64,000 nt of DNA, taken from Prochlorococcus marinus str. MIT 9515 (GTDB lineage Bacteria > Cyanobacteriota > Cyanobacteriia > PCC-6307 > Cyanobiaceae). The stretch spans positions 62,001 to 126,000 of the forward strand of contig NC_008817.1 of NCBI RefSeq assembly GCF_000015665.1, read 5' to 3'. The translations under genes and the position numbers were made by a program. Shown here one piece after another: positions 1-7,110 of the stretch (position 1 is the stretch's first letter; each line of letters opens with the position of its first letter). The notes under the pieces are model-generated. The model made no database searches. It was given only the letters and a program-made list of their open reading frames with translations, and was not told the origin of the DNA.

Positions 1-375
1 AACTAAAAGTAAAATTTTATTCTTTCCAAATTGATTACATTTTTCTATCATTTTTTCTTTAATCAGTGGATGAAGAAGATTCTGAATCCATTTCCTATGT
101 ATAGAATCGTTGAAAATGATTTTTTTTAATAATTGCCTGTTTATTTCTTTCTCAGAAGAATAATTATCAACTATTTGATGTCCAAAATATTCTAAAATTT
201 TTTTATAGCTGTTACTTGTAGGCTTGATTAGTTCTTTTGAATATTCATCAGCATCCAATATTGGAATACCTTTATAGTTTTTTATGTAGTTAGCTATTGT
301 AGATTTTCCACTTGCAATTCCTCCAGTAAGACCTATCCTTCTCTGATTCTTTATTAATTTTTGTTGGATGCTCAT
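1..375 (-). CDS. coaE: Dephospho-CoA kinase, N-terminal part (cut by window edge)
   Basis: The reverse strand reads from an ATG at 375 and stays open to base 1, so only about the first 125 residues are present. They contain the P-loop GGIASGKST near residue 20 and the following segment DADEYSKEL, which matches the CoaE family. The enzyme phosphorylates the 3' hydroxyl of dephospho-CoA, the last step of CoA synthesis. It is divergent from argJ, with 66 bp between the two start codons. A second CoA gene, coaX, lies at about 33 kb. The C-terminal end is outside the window. Confidence 0.9.
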   Translation of the reverse strand, partial: MSIQQKLIKNQRRIGLTGGIASGKSTIANYIKNYKGIPILDADEYSKELIKPTSNSYKKILEYFGHQIVDNYSSEKEINRQLLKKIIFNDSIHRKWIQNLLHPLIKEKMIEKCNQFGKNKILLLV

Positions 376-441
376 AAATTTAATAAGAATCTGTATTGCT
401 GTGTTTTATATCTACAGAATAGTTAGTATAGGTTTAATTTA

Positions 442-1689
442 TTGAGAAAATTGAGTCAGTTTGACACTAATTGGTCATTGGTAAGTGATGGGAAAGAAAC
501 TCCTAATGGTTTTTCTTTTGCAGGAATCTCTGCAGGGTTAAAGGATTCTAAGAAGAAAGACTTGGCATTAATAGTAGCCCCAAAAAATAGCATTTGTAGT
601 GGTTTGTTTACACAATCACGTGTCCGAGCATCCTGTGTAGATATTTGTGAACAAAGGATTAAAAACTCATCGGGTCAGATAAGAGCAATATTAATAAATT
701 CAGGACAAGCAAATGCATGTACAGGAGATTTTGGTATAAAACATACTTTAATTGCTACTAAGGAGGTTTCTCAATTACTAGGAATAAAAGATGAAGAGGT
801 TTTAATGTGCTCAACTGGTGTAATTGGGATACCTATACAAATAAAAAAATTAGTTGATAATTTATCTGGTTTGGTCAAGGATCTAAAAATAAATAATTTG
901 CAGAATGCTGCAGAAGCTATTTTGACTACTGATTTAGTTGAAAAAAAAATAACTCTAGAAACATTGATTGAAGGTAGAAAGATTAAGATATCAGGTTTTG
1001 CGAAAGGATCAGGAATGATTTATCCAAATATGGCTACGATGCTTGCTTTTCTCACATGTGATGTTGGTGTTGAGAAAAAAGAATGGGACAAGATGATTTC
1101 TCTTGCTGTTAAAAAATCTTTTAATGCTATTTCGGTGGATGGAGAGACAAGTACTAATGATTCATTTATTGGAATAAATGCAGGAAAAAAAATTGATAAG
1201 AAATATTTGTCAAAGATTCAATTAGGAGTTGATATAGCTTGCCAACATTTGGCAAAAAACATCGCTAGAGATGGAGAAGGAGCAAATTGTTTGTTAGAGG
1301 TATTGGTTGAGGGGGCAAAAAATAATTCAGATGCAATTAAAATGGCCAAATCGATATGTAATTCTTCACTAGTGAAAACTGCAATACATGGTTGCGATCC
1401 AAATTGGGGCAGAATTATTTCAGCCGCAGGCAACTCTGGAATTGATTTTAAATTAGATGTCGTTGATTTATATATTGGAAATTTTCAGATTTTAAAAAAG
1501 GGTAAGTTAAATCAATTTGATTCTGATAAAGTTGAAAATTACATGCGAACAAAAATGAATGGGAAATATTTAGTTGAGGATATAATATCAATAGTTCTTA
1601 AACTTAATTTAGGCAAAGCAAAAGGAACCGCTTGGGGTTGTGATTTATCTAAAAAGTACGTTGAAATAAATAGCGAATATACTACCTGA
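442..1689 (+). CDS. argJ: Bifunctional glutamate N-acetyltransferase / amino-acid acetyltransferase ArgJ
   Basis: This 415-residue protein has the usual ArgJ length. The self-cleavage region reads KGSGMIYPNMATML, placing the family's conserved Ala-Thr cleavage bond at residues 198-199; Thr199 becomes the N-terminal nucleophile of the beta chain. The conserved HGCDPNWGRI segment lies near residue 318. ArgJ transfers the acetyl group from N-acetylornithine to glutamate and so recycles it in arginine synthesis. The start is a TTG at 442; no ATG lies nearby in frame. The 3' end overlaps a convergent small ORF by 8 bp. Confidence 0.95.
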   Translation: MRKLSQFDTNWSLVSDGKETPNGFSFAGISAGLKDSKKKDLALIVAPKNSICSGLFTQSRVRASCVDICEQRIKNSSGQIRAILINSGQANACTGDFGIKHTLIATKEVSQLLGIKDEEVLMCSTGVIGIPIQIKKLVDNLSGLVKDLKINNLQNAAEAILTTDLVEKKITLETLIEGRKIKISGFAKGSGMIYPNMATMLAFLTCDVGVEKKEWDKMISLAVKKSFNAISVDGETSTNDSFIGINAGKKIDKKYLSKIQLGVDIACQHLAKNIARDGEGANCLLEVLVEGAKNNSDAIKMAKSICNSSLVKTAIHGCDPNWGRIISAAGNSGIDFKLDVVDLYIGNFQILKKGKLNQFDSDKVENYMRTKMNGKYLVEDIISIVLKLNLGKAKGTAWGCDLSKKYVEINSEYTT

Positions 1690-1924
1690 TTTTAAGCAGC
1701 TCAATTGGTAAATATTCGTTTACATAAAGAAAGAGTATTGAAATAGTTCCTATTACTGAACCAATAAAACTTCCAATAAAATAATTAAATATTTTGGGTT
1801 GAATAATTTGTGAATTTTCTCCATTTTCTATATCGAAATCAGGGGAATCAACTACTTTTAGGCGCTGATTAGTTTTTGGTTGTTTAAGTTGTTGGTGTCG
1901 GATGAGTGCTTCGAAATCAGGCAT
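1682..1924 (-). CDS. Small membrane protein downstream of ParA, unknown function
   Basis: An 80-residue ORF with a polar N-terminus and one clear hydrophobic stretch at about residues 46-68 (FNYFIGSFIGSVIGTISILFL), which would be a single membrane span. It lies on the same strand as the ParA-like gene and overlaps its 3' end by 67 bp in another frame. Its own end overlaps argJ by 8 bp. No later ATG, GTG or TTG start is available that would remove the long overlap. I do not recognise a family. The membrane span and the tight arrangement suggest co-expression with the ParA ATPase, perhaps as a membrane partner, but that is inference. Confidence 0.6.
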   Translation of the reverse strand: MPDFEALIRHQQLKQPKTNQRLKVVDSPDFDIENGENSQIIQPKIFNYFIGSFIGSVIGTISILFLYVNEYLPIELLKIR

Positions 1925-2529
1925 GGAATTTGAGATGCAATGGAACAGTAGGCAGACCAGCCCGCCATTCGACGAGGATCTGATCTTCCTAAATCGTCTA
2001 CAGCTTCAAATACTGCATTTCCCGAGGCCTCTGCCTTATCAAAGGCTGAAAGTAAAGGAATGAATGTATCAAAAACGTGTAAACCGAAATTTTCTAACGC
2101 GGCCTTGGCCTGTTTTGCTGCTTTTTGTTGTCTGAAATCTACTTTTACAATAGTGACTGCATGGTTAACTTTGAGACTATTCAACAAGCTAGCTAATTCA
2201 ACTGTTAATTCAACAGACCTTGCTTTGGCAGTAGTTGGGAGAATCACTAAATCTGATCCGTAAGCAAGATGTTTAAGTTCTTCTTTATCACTGCTTGCTT
2301 GTCCGTCAGTTATTACAATTTCGGAAGATCTTGAAGCTTTTGCGGCTGAACTAACTGGAAAAACAGGAAATGGAAGGTTGCCTCTGGATGAGTAGGCTAA
2401 TGCAGATCTATTTTTATCAGCATCGACTATACATACTTTTTTGCCTTGAGAATGCCAAACACTTGCAAGGTGAATACTTGTACAAGTTTTAGCAACTCCT
2501 CCTTTTTGCCCGCAAACAGTAATAAACAA
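1858..2529 (-). CDS. ParA/MinD-type deviant Walker ATPase, orphan
   Basis: A 223-residue protein beginning MFITVCGQKGGVAKTCTS. This is the deviant Walker A box (KGGxxK) of ParA/MinD/Soj ATPases, with Ala and Cys where Gly and Thr are most common. A conserved IVDADKNRSA (switch/Walker A' type) follows at about residue 34, and DLVILPTTA near residue 93. The start is TTG at 2529, chosen because the P-loop begins almost immediately. No ParB gene is next to it. It could take part in positioning chromosome or another cargo (carboxysome McdA is a related family), but the sequence does not show which. Confidence 0.85.
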   Translation of the reverse strand: MFITVCGQKGGVAKTCTSIHLASVWHSQGKKVCIVDADKNRSALAYSSRGNLPFPVFPVSSAAKASRSSEIVITDGQASSDKEELKHLAYGSDLVILPTTAKARSVELTVELASLLNSLKVNHAVTIVKVDFRQQKAAKQAKAALENFGLHVFDTFIPLLSAFDKAEASGNAVFEAVDDLGRSDPRRMAGWSAYCSIASQIPCLISKHSSDTNNLNNQKLISA

Positions 2530-2682
2530 TTTTTTACTAATATTTACTTTACTTTGGAGAATAATTTCTTAATGTCAATAGGTAATTATTTGAAAAGTTT
2601 TAAAACTTATATTTCATAAATATTCTTTTATTGAATATATACTTTCAAGTAATCTTAAAAAGTATATTTTTAAGAAGATTAA

Positions 2683-3645
2683 GTGAACAAAAGAATTGGA
2701 TTAGGAACATGGTCTTGGGGGAATAAAGTTTTTTGGGACTATCAAGCTTGTAATGATAATTCTTTACGGGAGACTTATAACGAAGCCTTACAAAGGGGGT
2801 TTAAGTTAATTGATACTGCAGATTCTTATGGGACTGGAAAACTTAATGGCAGAAGTGAGGAACTTTTAGGAAAATTTCTATTAGATACTTCTTCTTATCA
2901 AAAAAGAAGAATTAAGATAGCAACAAAACTCGCTCCTTATCCATGGAGAGTTGGGAATAAAGGTTTTACGAGACCGTTTCTTAATAGCTTAGAAAGATTA
3001 AATAATAAATTAGATATAGTTCAAATCCATTGGTCAACTGCAAAATATAATCCTTGGCAAGAATTGCAATTATTAAATAACCTTTGTGATTTAATTGATC
3101 AAGGTTTTAATTTTGAAATTGGATTATCTAATATTGGACCTCAAAGATTAGAGACAATTATTAAATATTTATCTAAAAGAGGTAAGAAGGTTAAAAGTGT
3201 TCAGGTTCAGTTTTCTTTATTATCTCCGGATTACCTCAAACAGATCAATGTAAAAAAAATTTGTGAAAATAATGATATTGATTTCTTGGCTTATAGTCCT
3301 TTATCTTTTGGGATATTATGTATAGATCCTGAAAAAAATGAAGACAATCAAAGTTCTTTTATACGTAATTTGATTTTTAAAAACTATAAAAAATCAACTA
3401 TCCAATTAAGGAAATGCCTAAAAAATATTGCTGTCTCTAGATCAGTTTCACAAGCTCAAGTGGCAATTAATTGGTGTTGTTATCAAGGCGCCATACCACT
3501 TGTAGGAATGAGAAAAAAATCTCAAGTTATAGATATTTCGAATGTATTTAAATGGAACTTAAATAAAAAAGAATTTGACAAACTTCAAAAAGCCTCTAAA
3601 CATTGTTTAAGAAAAATGCCTAGAAATCCATTTTCAAGTTTATAA
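2683..3645 (+). CDS. Aldo/keto reductase family oxidoreductase
   Basis: A 320-residue protein of typical AKR length starting at GTG 2683 (MNKRIGLGTWSWG). The barrel motifs are visible: LIDTADSYG near residue 45 with the conserved Asp and the catalytic Tyr, KLAPYPW with the strand-3 Lys near residue 82, and VQIHWS near residue 111 carrying the conserved His. Later come YSPLSFG and the C-terminal QVAINWCCYQGAIPLVGMRK segment that in this family binds NADP(H). It is expected to be a soluble NADPH-dependent carbonyl reductase. The substrate cannot be told from the sequence. It stands alone between ParA and ssrA. Confidence 0.9.
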   Translation: MNKRIGLGTWSWGNKVFWDYQACNDNSLRETYNEALQRGFKLIDTADSYGTGKLNGRSEELLGKFLLDTSSYQKRRIKIATKLAPYPWRVGNKGFTRPFLNSLERLNNKLDIVQIHWSTAKYNPWQELQLLNNLCDLIDQGFNFEIGLSNIGPQRLETIIKYLSKRGKKVKSVQVQFSLLSPDYLKQINVKKICENNDIDFLAYSPLSFGILCIDPEKNEDNQSSFIRNLIFKNYKKSTIQLRKCLKNIAVSRSVSQAQVAINWCCYQGAIPLVGMRKKSQVIDISNVFKWNLNKKEFDKLQKASKHCLRKMPRNPFSSL

Positions 3646-3664
3646 AAGAGAAATTATTAGATAT

Positions 3665-3799
3665 TTATGCAGAAATTTTTTTATTTTTTTTAAAATGATT
3701 ATTGCCCCAAAGTTCTGTAGGAAAATTGGAACCTGTAAACCTTAAAACTTTTGGTTTAAAGTTTATCAATAAGTCATTAATGTTATTTTTTGTACTCAT
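3665..3799 (-). CDS. Possible 44-residue hypothetical protein
   Basis: The stretch 3646-3952 between the aldo/keto reductase and ssrA holds no long gene. On the reverse strand an ATG at 3799 opens a 44-codon frame whose peptide includes FKPKVLRFTGSNFPTELWG and then a Lys/Asn-rich tail. The middle has ordinary protein-like composition with Trp, Pro and Gly, unlike random translation of A+T-rich DNA. It has no hydrophobic span and no recognised motif. The rest of the gap is plain A+T-rich sequence. The ORF may be spurious. Confidence 0.35.
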   Translation of the reverse strand: MSTKNNINDLLINFKPKVLRFTGSNFPTELWGNNHFKKNKKISA

Positions 3800-3952
3800 T
3801 TTCAAAATTAACTCTAAACAGACTAAAATATTTTTTCTCTAATCTTCTCGGTATTTATACTTAATAATATTTTGCAAATAATTTCTTATACGTCTTATTG
3901 AGCTAAATTTTACAAATTAATAAATTATCTAATACTAAATTTTAGTCAATTT

Positions 3953-3979
3953 AAAAAAGGTGGAGCCCTTCCAGGCTCC
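3953..3979 (-). terminator. Rho-independent terminator of ssrA
   Basis: On the reverse strand GGAGCC (3979-3974), a six-base loop and GGCTCC (3967-3962) form a perfect 6-bp GC-rich stem. ACC and then six T residues (3958-3953) follow. It sits just past the tmRNA coding piece and is one of the few clear intrinsic terminators in the window. Confidence 0.85.
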
Positions 3980-4216
3980 TTGGATCATTTGGTTGATAAG
4001 GCTGATATCACCCCATCTCCTTTGAAATCAAGCAGCAACTGGTGCTGTTTGACGGGAGAAACTAACGATTTTGTTAGCGTTTGTGTTTTTGCTCTAACCG
4101 AGCAGGCTTCAGTCATCTTCCTTACGCCCCGTCGAAACCATTACAACCCCAAAAAAATGGAGTTGAGCGGAATCGAACCGCTGTCCGAAACATCGGTTGA
4201 GATCACCTAGTCCAAT
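3962..4216 (-). ncRNA. ssrA: tmRNA, circularly permuted two-piece type
   Basis: On the reverse strand the acceptor piece comes first. It contains the T-arm GCGGTTCGATTCCGC and ends CAACTCCA at about 4157. A short A/T spacer follows, then the coding piece beginning GGGGTTGTAATGG. GGGGTTG pairs with CAACTCC as a 7-bp acceptor stem with one G-U pair. The tag frame at 4028-4078 encodes ANKIVSFSRQTAPVAA followed by TGA, the marine picocyanobacterial tag form. The acceptor-before-coding order is the permuted arrangement, which is processed into two RNAs. It rescues stalled ribosomes by trans-translation. The exact 5' end is estimated: a TATAAA-like -10 lies at 4223-4228. CCA is not encoded. Confidence 0.95.
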
Positions 4217-4281
4217 TGGACATTTATATTCTGGCAGGCAAAATGGGTATTGAATAGTTATTTCATTAATTTTTTAAATAT

Positions 4282-5406
4282 ATGAAAGTAATTGCATCAT
4301 CTCCTGAAGGTTTAGAGAAATATCTAGCAAGTGAAATTAATGATTTGGGTGGATTCAATATTAAAACTTATAAAAGATCAGTTTCGTTTGAATGTGATGA
4401 TGCCACTTTTTATCGAATTCATTTTTTTTCAAGACTCGCCTTTCGTTTTTATCGAGAAGTTGCATGTTTTGCCTGCTATGACAGGCTTTCTTTATATGAA
4501 GGAGTGAGAGATTCATTTGATTGGTTGGCATGGTTACCTTTTGAAAAAACATTCAATGTTCAAGTCACTGGCAGAACTTCATCTTTAAGTCATTCACATT
4601 TCACTGCTCTAGAGGTCAAAAATTCAATAATAGATCTTCAACAATCGGCTTGGAATAAGAGATCAAATATTGCTTTAGATAATCCTGATTTGATAATTCA
4701 TTTACATTTGAACAATGATCGAGGAGTGCTTAGCTTGCAGAGTAGTTTTGAAAGTCTTCATAAAAGAGGTTATAGACCTGCTATTGGAAATGCTCCACTT
4801 AAAGAAAATTTAGCTTCCGGATTATTAAAGATGACTGAGTGGAAAGGAACTAAACCTCTAATTGATCTTATGTGTGGTTCAGGAACGTTTCTGATAGAGG
4901 CCATTAACCAAACTCTTCAAGTTCCACTTAAATCTCAGCACTTTTATCTCTTTGAAAATTGGCTCGATTTTAATAAAGATATTTATCTAAAGGAGAAAAC
5001 CAAGGCTCAGCAAAAAGTTTTTAGCTTTGACAAATTATCAAAAGTAATTGGCTGTGAGATTAATAAAGATGTCTTTAACCAAGCAAAAGCGAATATATCA
5101 CTTGCAGGACTTGAAAATTATATTGAATTGCAAAATGATAACTTTACAAACATTAAATTTAAATCTTCAGAAGGATTAATTGTATGTAATCCACCTTATG
5201 GAAAAAAATTAGGTCAGGAAAACGAATTAATTACTTTATACGAGAATATTGGTGACTTTTTGAAGGGCAATTATTCTGGTTGGGAATTCTGGTTACTAAG
5301 CGGGAATCCAAAACTTACAAGATATTTAAAAATGAAATCTTCTTTGAAGATCCCTGTAAGTAATGGAGGTATTGATTGTAGATGGATTAAATATTTAATA
5401 AGATGA
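4282..5406 (+). CDS. THUMP-domain class I rRNA methyltransferase (RlmL/RlmK N-terminal type)
   Basis: A 374-residue protein. The N-terminal ~150 residues are a ferredoxin-like/THUMP RNA-binding module. The C-terminal part is a SAM-dependent methyltransferase with motif I LIDLMCGSGTF at residues 193-203 and the amino-methylating motif NPPY at 303-306 (CNPPYGKKLG). The family methylates the exocyclic amine of a guanine in 23S rRNA (m2G2445 in E. coli RlmL). Single-domain forms like this one are common outside enterobacteria. It starts 66 bp upstream of the ssrA acceptor region on the other strand. The exact target base is assumed from the family. Confidence 0.9.
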   Translation: MKVIASSPEGLEKYLASEINDLGGFNIKTYKRSVSFECDDATFYRIHFFSRLAFRFYREVACFACYDRLSLYEGVRDSFDWLAWLPFEKTFNVQVTGRTSSLSHSHFTALEVKNSIIDLQQSAWNKRSNIALDNPDLIIHLHLNNDRGVLSLQSSFESLHKRGYRPAIGNAPLKENLASGLLKMTEWKGTKPLIDLMCGSGTFLIEAINQTLQVPLKSQHFYLFENWLDFNKDIYLKEKTKAQQKVFSFDKLSKVIGCEINKDVFNQAKANISLAGLENYIELQNDNFTNIKFKSSEGLIVCNPPYGKKLGQENELITLYENIGDFLKGNYSGWEFWLLSGNPKLTRYLKMKSSLKIPVSNGGIDCRWIKYLIR

Positions 5407-5407
5407 T

Positions 5408-5794
5408 TTATTTTTTACCTAATACTGCTTTCGTTGTTTTACCTAAACCTTCTAGTGTTTGGGGTAAATAAGGTCCTTTAGCTAGTTTTCCTCCAAGTTT
5501 TAGACTTAAACCTGCAAGAAATAGATCAACAAAGATTATTAAAAGTAAATTATATTCGGTGGCCCAATTATTAAACTTACTAAGAGTTAGATAAAAAATA
5601 ATGTGCATACAAATTAAAACTAATAATAGTAATATTCCACCAATAGCAATAAATATCCCTCCGCTTATCAGTCTTCTTTTTTCTCTGTCAACTTCTTGAA
5701 GTGCTATCCTTACATGCAAATCCATAACAGAACTCGCAATTGCAGAGATTCTTGAAGCGGTATTAGCAAAGTTTTTGCTTTTGGGTTTATCCAT
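5408..5794 (-). CDS. Two-span membrane protein, holin-superfamily-III-like (Phage_holin_3_6 type)
   Basis: A 128-residue protein with an amphipathic N-terminal part (SRISAIASSVMDLHVRIALQE), a charged EVDREKRR turn and two hydrophobic spans at about residues 45-70 and 80-100. This layout resembles the phage-holin-like family found in many non-phage bacterial operons. Its ATG at 5794 directly abuts the stop of the upstream gene (TAAATG), so the two are almost certainly co-translated. Despite the family name nothing here suggests a prophage. The function is unknown; an envelope or membrane-stress role is possible. Confidence 0.7.
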   Translation of the reverse strand: MDKPKSKNFANTASRISAIASSVMDLHVRIALQEVDREKRRLISGGIFIAIGGILLLLVLICMHIIFYLTLSKFNNWATEYNLLLIIFVDLFLAGLSLKLGGKLAKGPYLPQTLEGLGKTTKAVLGKK

Positions 5795-6256
5795 TTATTT
5801 TCTTCCGCTATTTATTAAAGTACCTATAAATAATCCTATACCAGCAGCAATAGCAATAGATAAAATTGGTTTTCTTCTTATTGGATTTTCTATTTTTGGC
5901 CTCAATGTATTATTCAATTCATCTAGTAACTCTTCCAATTGGCCTTCGATTGGTTCAATTTTCTCTGCAATTTCCCAATTATTTTCTTGAATTGAATCAA
6001 TGATGTCAAATAATTGATTTTTAATACCACTAGCAGACGATCCAGTATGACTTGCTATTACTCCTACCAAGTCATCAAGGCTTCCTTTCGCAGTTTCAAG
6101 AGTTTGTTGTGCAATGGTAGGCCATTTCTCTTGAATTATGGGAATTAAACTATCGATTTTCTCACGTAACCATTTTTCTGACATTGCTTCTGCCCCTCGT
6201 GGTGCAGAAGAATTAACTGTTTCTTTAACTTCTTTTGGAGGATGAAAAGCTTCCAT
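5795..6256 (-). CDS. YqjD/ElaB-like (DUF883-type) membrane-anchored protein
   Basis: A 153-residue protein with a long polar helical region (about 25-115, rich in Glu, Gln, Asp and Leu) and a single C-terminal span preceded by RRKPILSIAIAAGIGLFIGTLI. The glycine-spaced anchor with basic residues before it resembles YqjD/ElaB, which tether ribosomes to the inner membrane under stress in E. coli. It is the first gene of a two-gene unit with the holin-like gene. The assignment rests on the anchor and overall layout only. Confidence 0.6.
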   Translation of the reverse strand: MEAFHPPKEVKETVNSSAPRGAEAMSEKWLREKIDSLIPIIQEKWPTIAQQTLETAKGSLDDLVGVIASHTGSSASGIKNQLFDIIDSIQENNWEIAEKIEPIEGQLEELLDELNNTLRPKIENPIRRKPILSIAIAAGIGLFIGTLINSGRK

Positions 6257-6446
6257 TGATCCACCTTCATTTCTTCTAGAGTAGTCTGTATTTTCTTAAT
6301 TTGAAACCCTTCTCGTTAGATTTGTTTTTGATAATAAAATAATAGACATATAAAATTTTATTTACATTTCATTTATCTCCCATGTTCTGTAATAAGGTTT
6401 TGTTAAGCTTTTACTGACTTTATTAAATTAAGTTTTTTATTTCATC

Positions 6447-6584
6447 ATGGATATCACACATACAGCAATTATTTTTGCATCTCGTACAATCCCAACTGAT
6501 TTTGGATTGGTAGCAGCAGCTATTGCAGGAGCTGGCAGTTTGCTATTTATTGCTTTGAGATTTGTTCCTGATGCGGGCAATTAG
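6447..6584 (+). CDS. 45-residue single-span membrane peptide, unidentified
   Basis: An ATG at 6447 opens a 45-codon frame. The peptide has a short N-terminus (MDITHTAIIFASRTIPTD), a hydrophobic helix FGLVAAAIAGAGSLLFIALRF at about residues 19-39 with small-residue (GxxxG-like) packing, and a short tail VPDAGN. The size and shape match small photosystem or cytochrome b6f subunits, but the sequence matches none that I can name (compare PsbX at 15.2 kb). A clean gap on both sides and protein-like composition support a real gene. Confidence 0.65.
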   Translation: MDITHTAIIFASRTIPTDFGLVAAAIAGAGSLLFIALRFVPDAGN

Positions 6585-6671
6585 GTTTTTCCTTTTTTAA
6601 TTTGAATTACCTTGGCAATTCATTTTTATAACTGATCATAGAAATACAATAATTTATTGATGTACTAGATA

Positions 6672-7034
6672 ATGAATCGATGGGTTTTACTCGAACATAA
6701 GATTCTAGGTAGTAAATTAATTGATGTTCACTATGATTTCCTCGTTGAAGATCAATTAGATTGTTTAACCTGGAAGTTTCATGAAATTCCATTACTCAAT
6801 AAAGGTTTTATTAAAATAGGGAAACAACCAAATCATAGATTGATATGGCTTTCTAGAGTCGAATATCAGCTTTCTAATAATAGAGGTCTAGTAAAAAGAA
6901 TTGATCATGGTACTTTTTCTTCTGTTCTTAATCAACAAAACTCTCAAGAGCTTAAATACTTATTGAATGGAACGTTATTAAAAGGTTTGTTAATAATAGA
7001 TGGTAACTTTTGTCAATTAATAAATAATAATTAA
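6672..7034 (+). CDS. Conserved-looking hypothetical protein, 120 aa
   Basis: A soluble 120-residue protein with no signal peptide or membrane span. It reads like a compact alpha/beta domain (WVLLEHKILGSKLIDVHYDF, then RLIWLSRVEYQL near residue 57). I do not recognise the family. It is on the same strand as smc and ends 76 bp before it. The ATG at 6672 is the first in frame. Confidence 0.65.
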   Translation: MNRWVLLEHKILGSKLIDVHYDFLVEDQLDCLTWKFHEIPLLNKGFIKIGKQPNHRLIWLSRVEYQLSNNRGLVKRIDHGTFSSVLNQQNSQELKYLLNGTLLKGLLIIDGNFCQLINNN

Positions 7035-7110
7035 TTTGTTTTTATAAATAATCTTAATAATTCTCTTGAGATTTTTTGAAAAGTAGCTATTCTTACTTAG
7101 CTGTTGTGAC

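Noticed and set aside
1218-1433. 71-aa reverse-strand frame inside argJ
   Set aside because: It is antisense to a well-conserved gene and has no independent support. Many other reverse frames (for example in smc, sufC and trkH) were set aside for the same reason.
3980-4210. 76-aa open frame on the + strand
   Set aside because: It lies entirely within ssrA on the opposite strand; the conserved RNA structure explains the sequence.
5408-5794. Prophage remnant suggested by a holin-like protein
   Set aside because: No integrase, endolysin, capsid or tail genes are nearby, and the gene is coupled to a YqjD-like gene.
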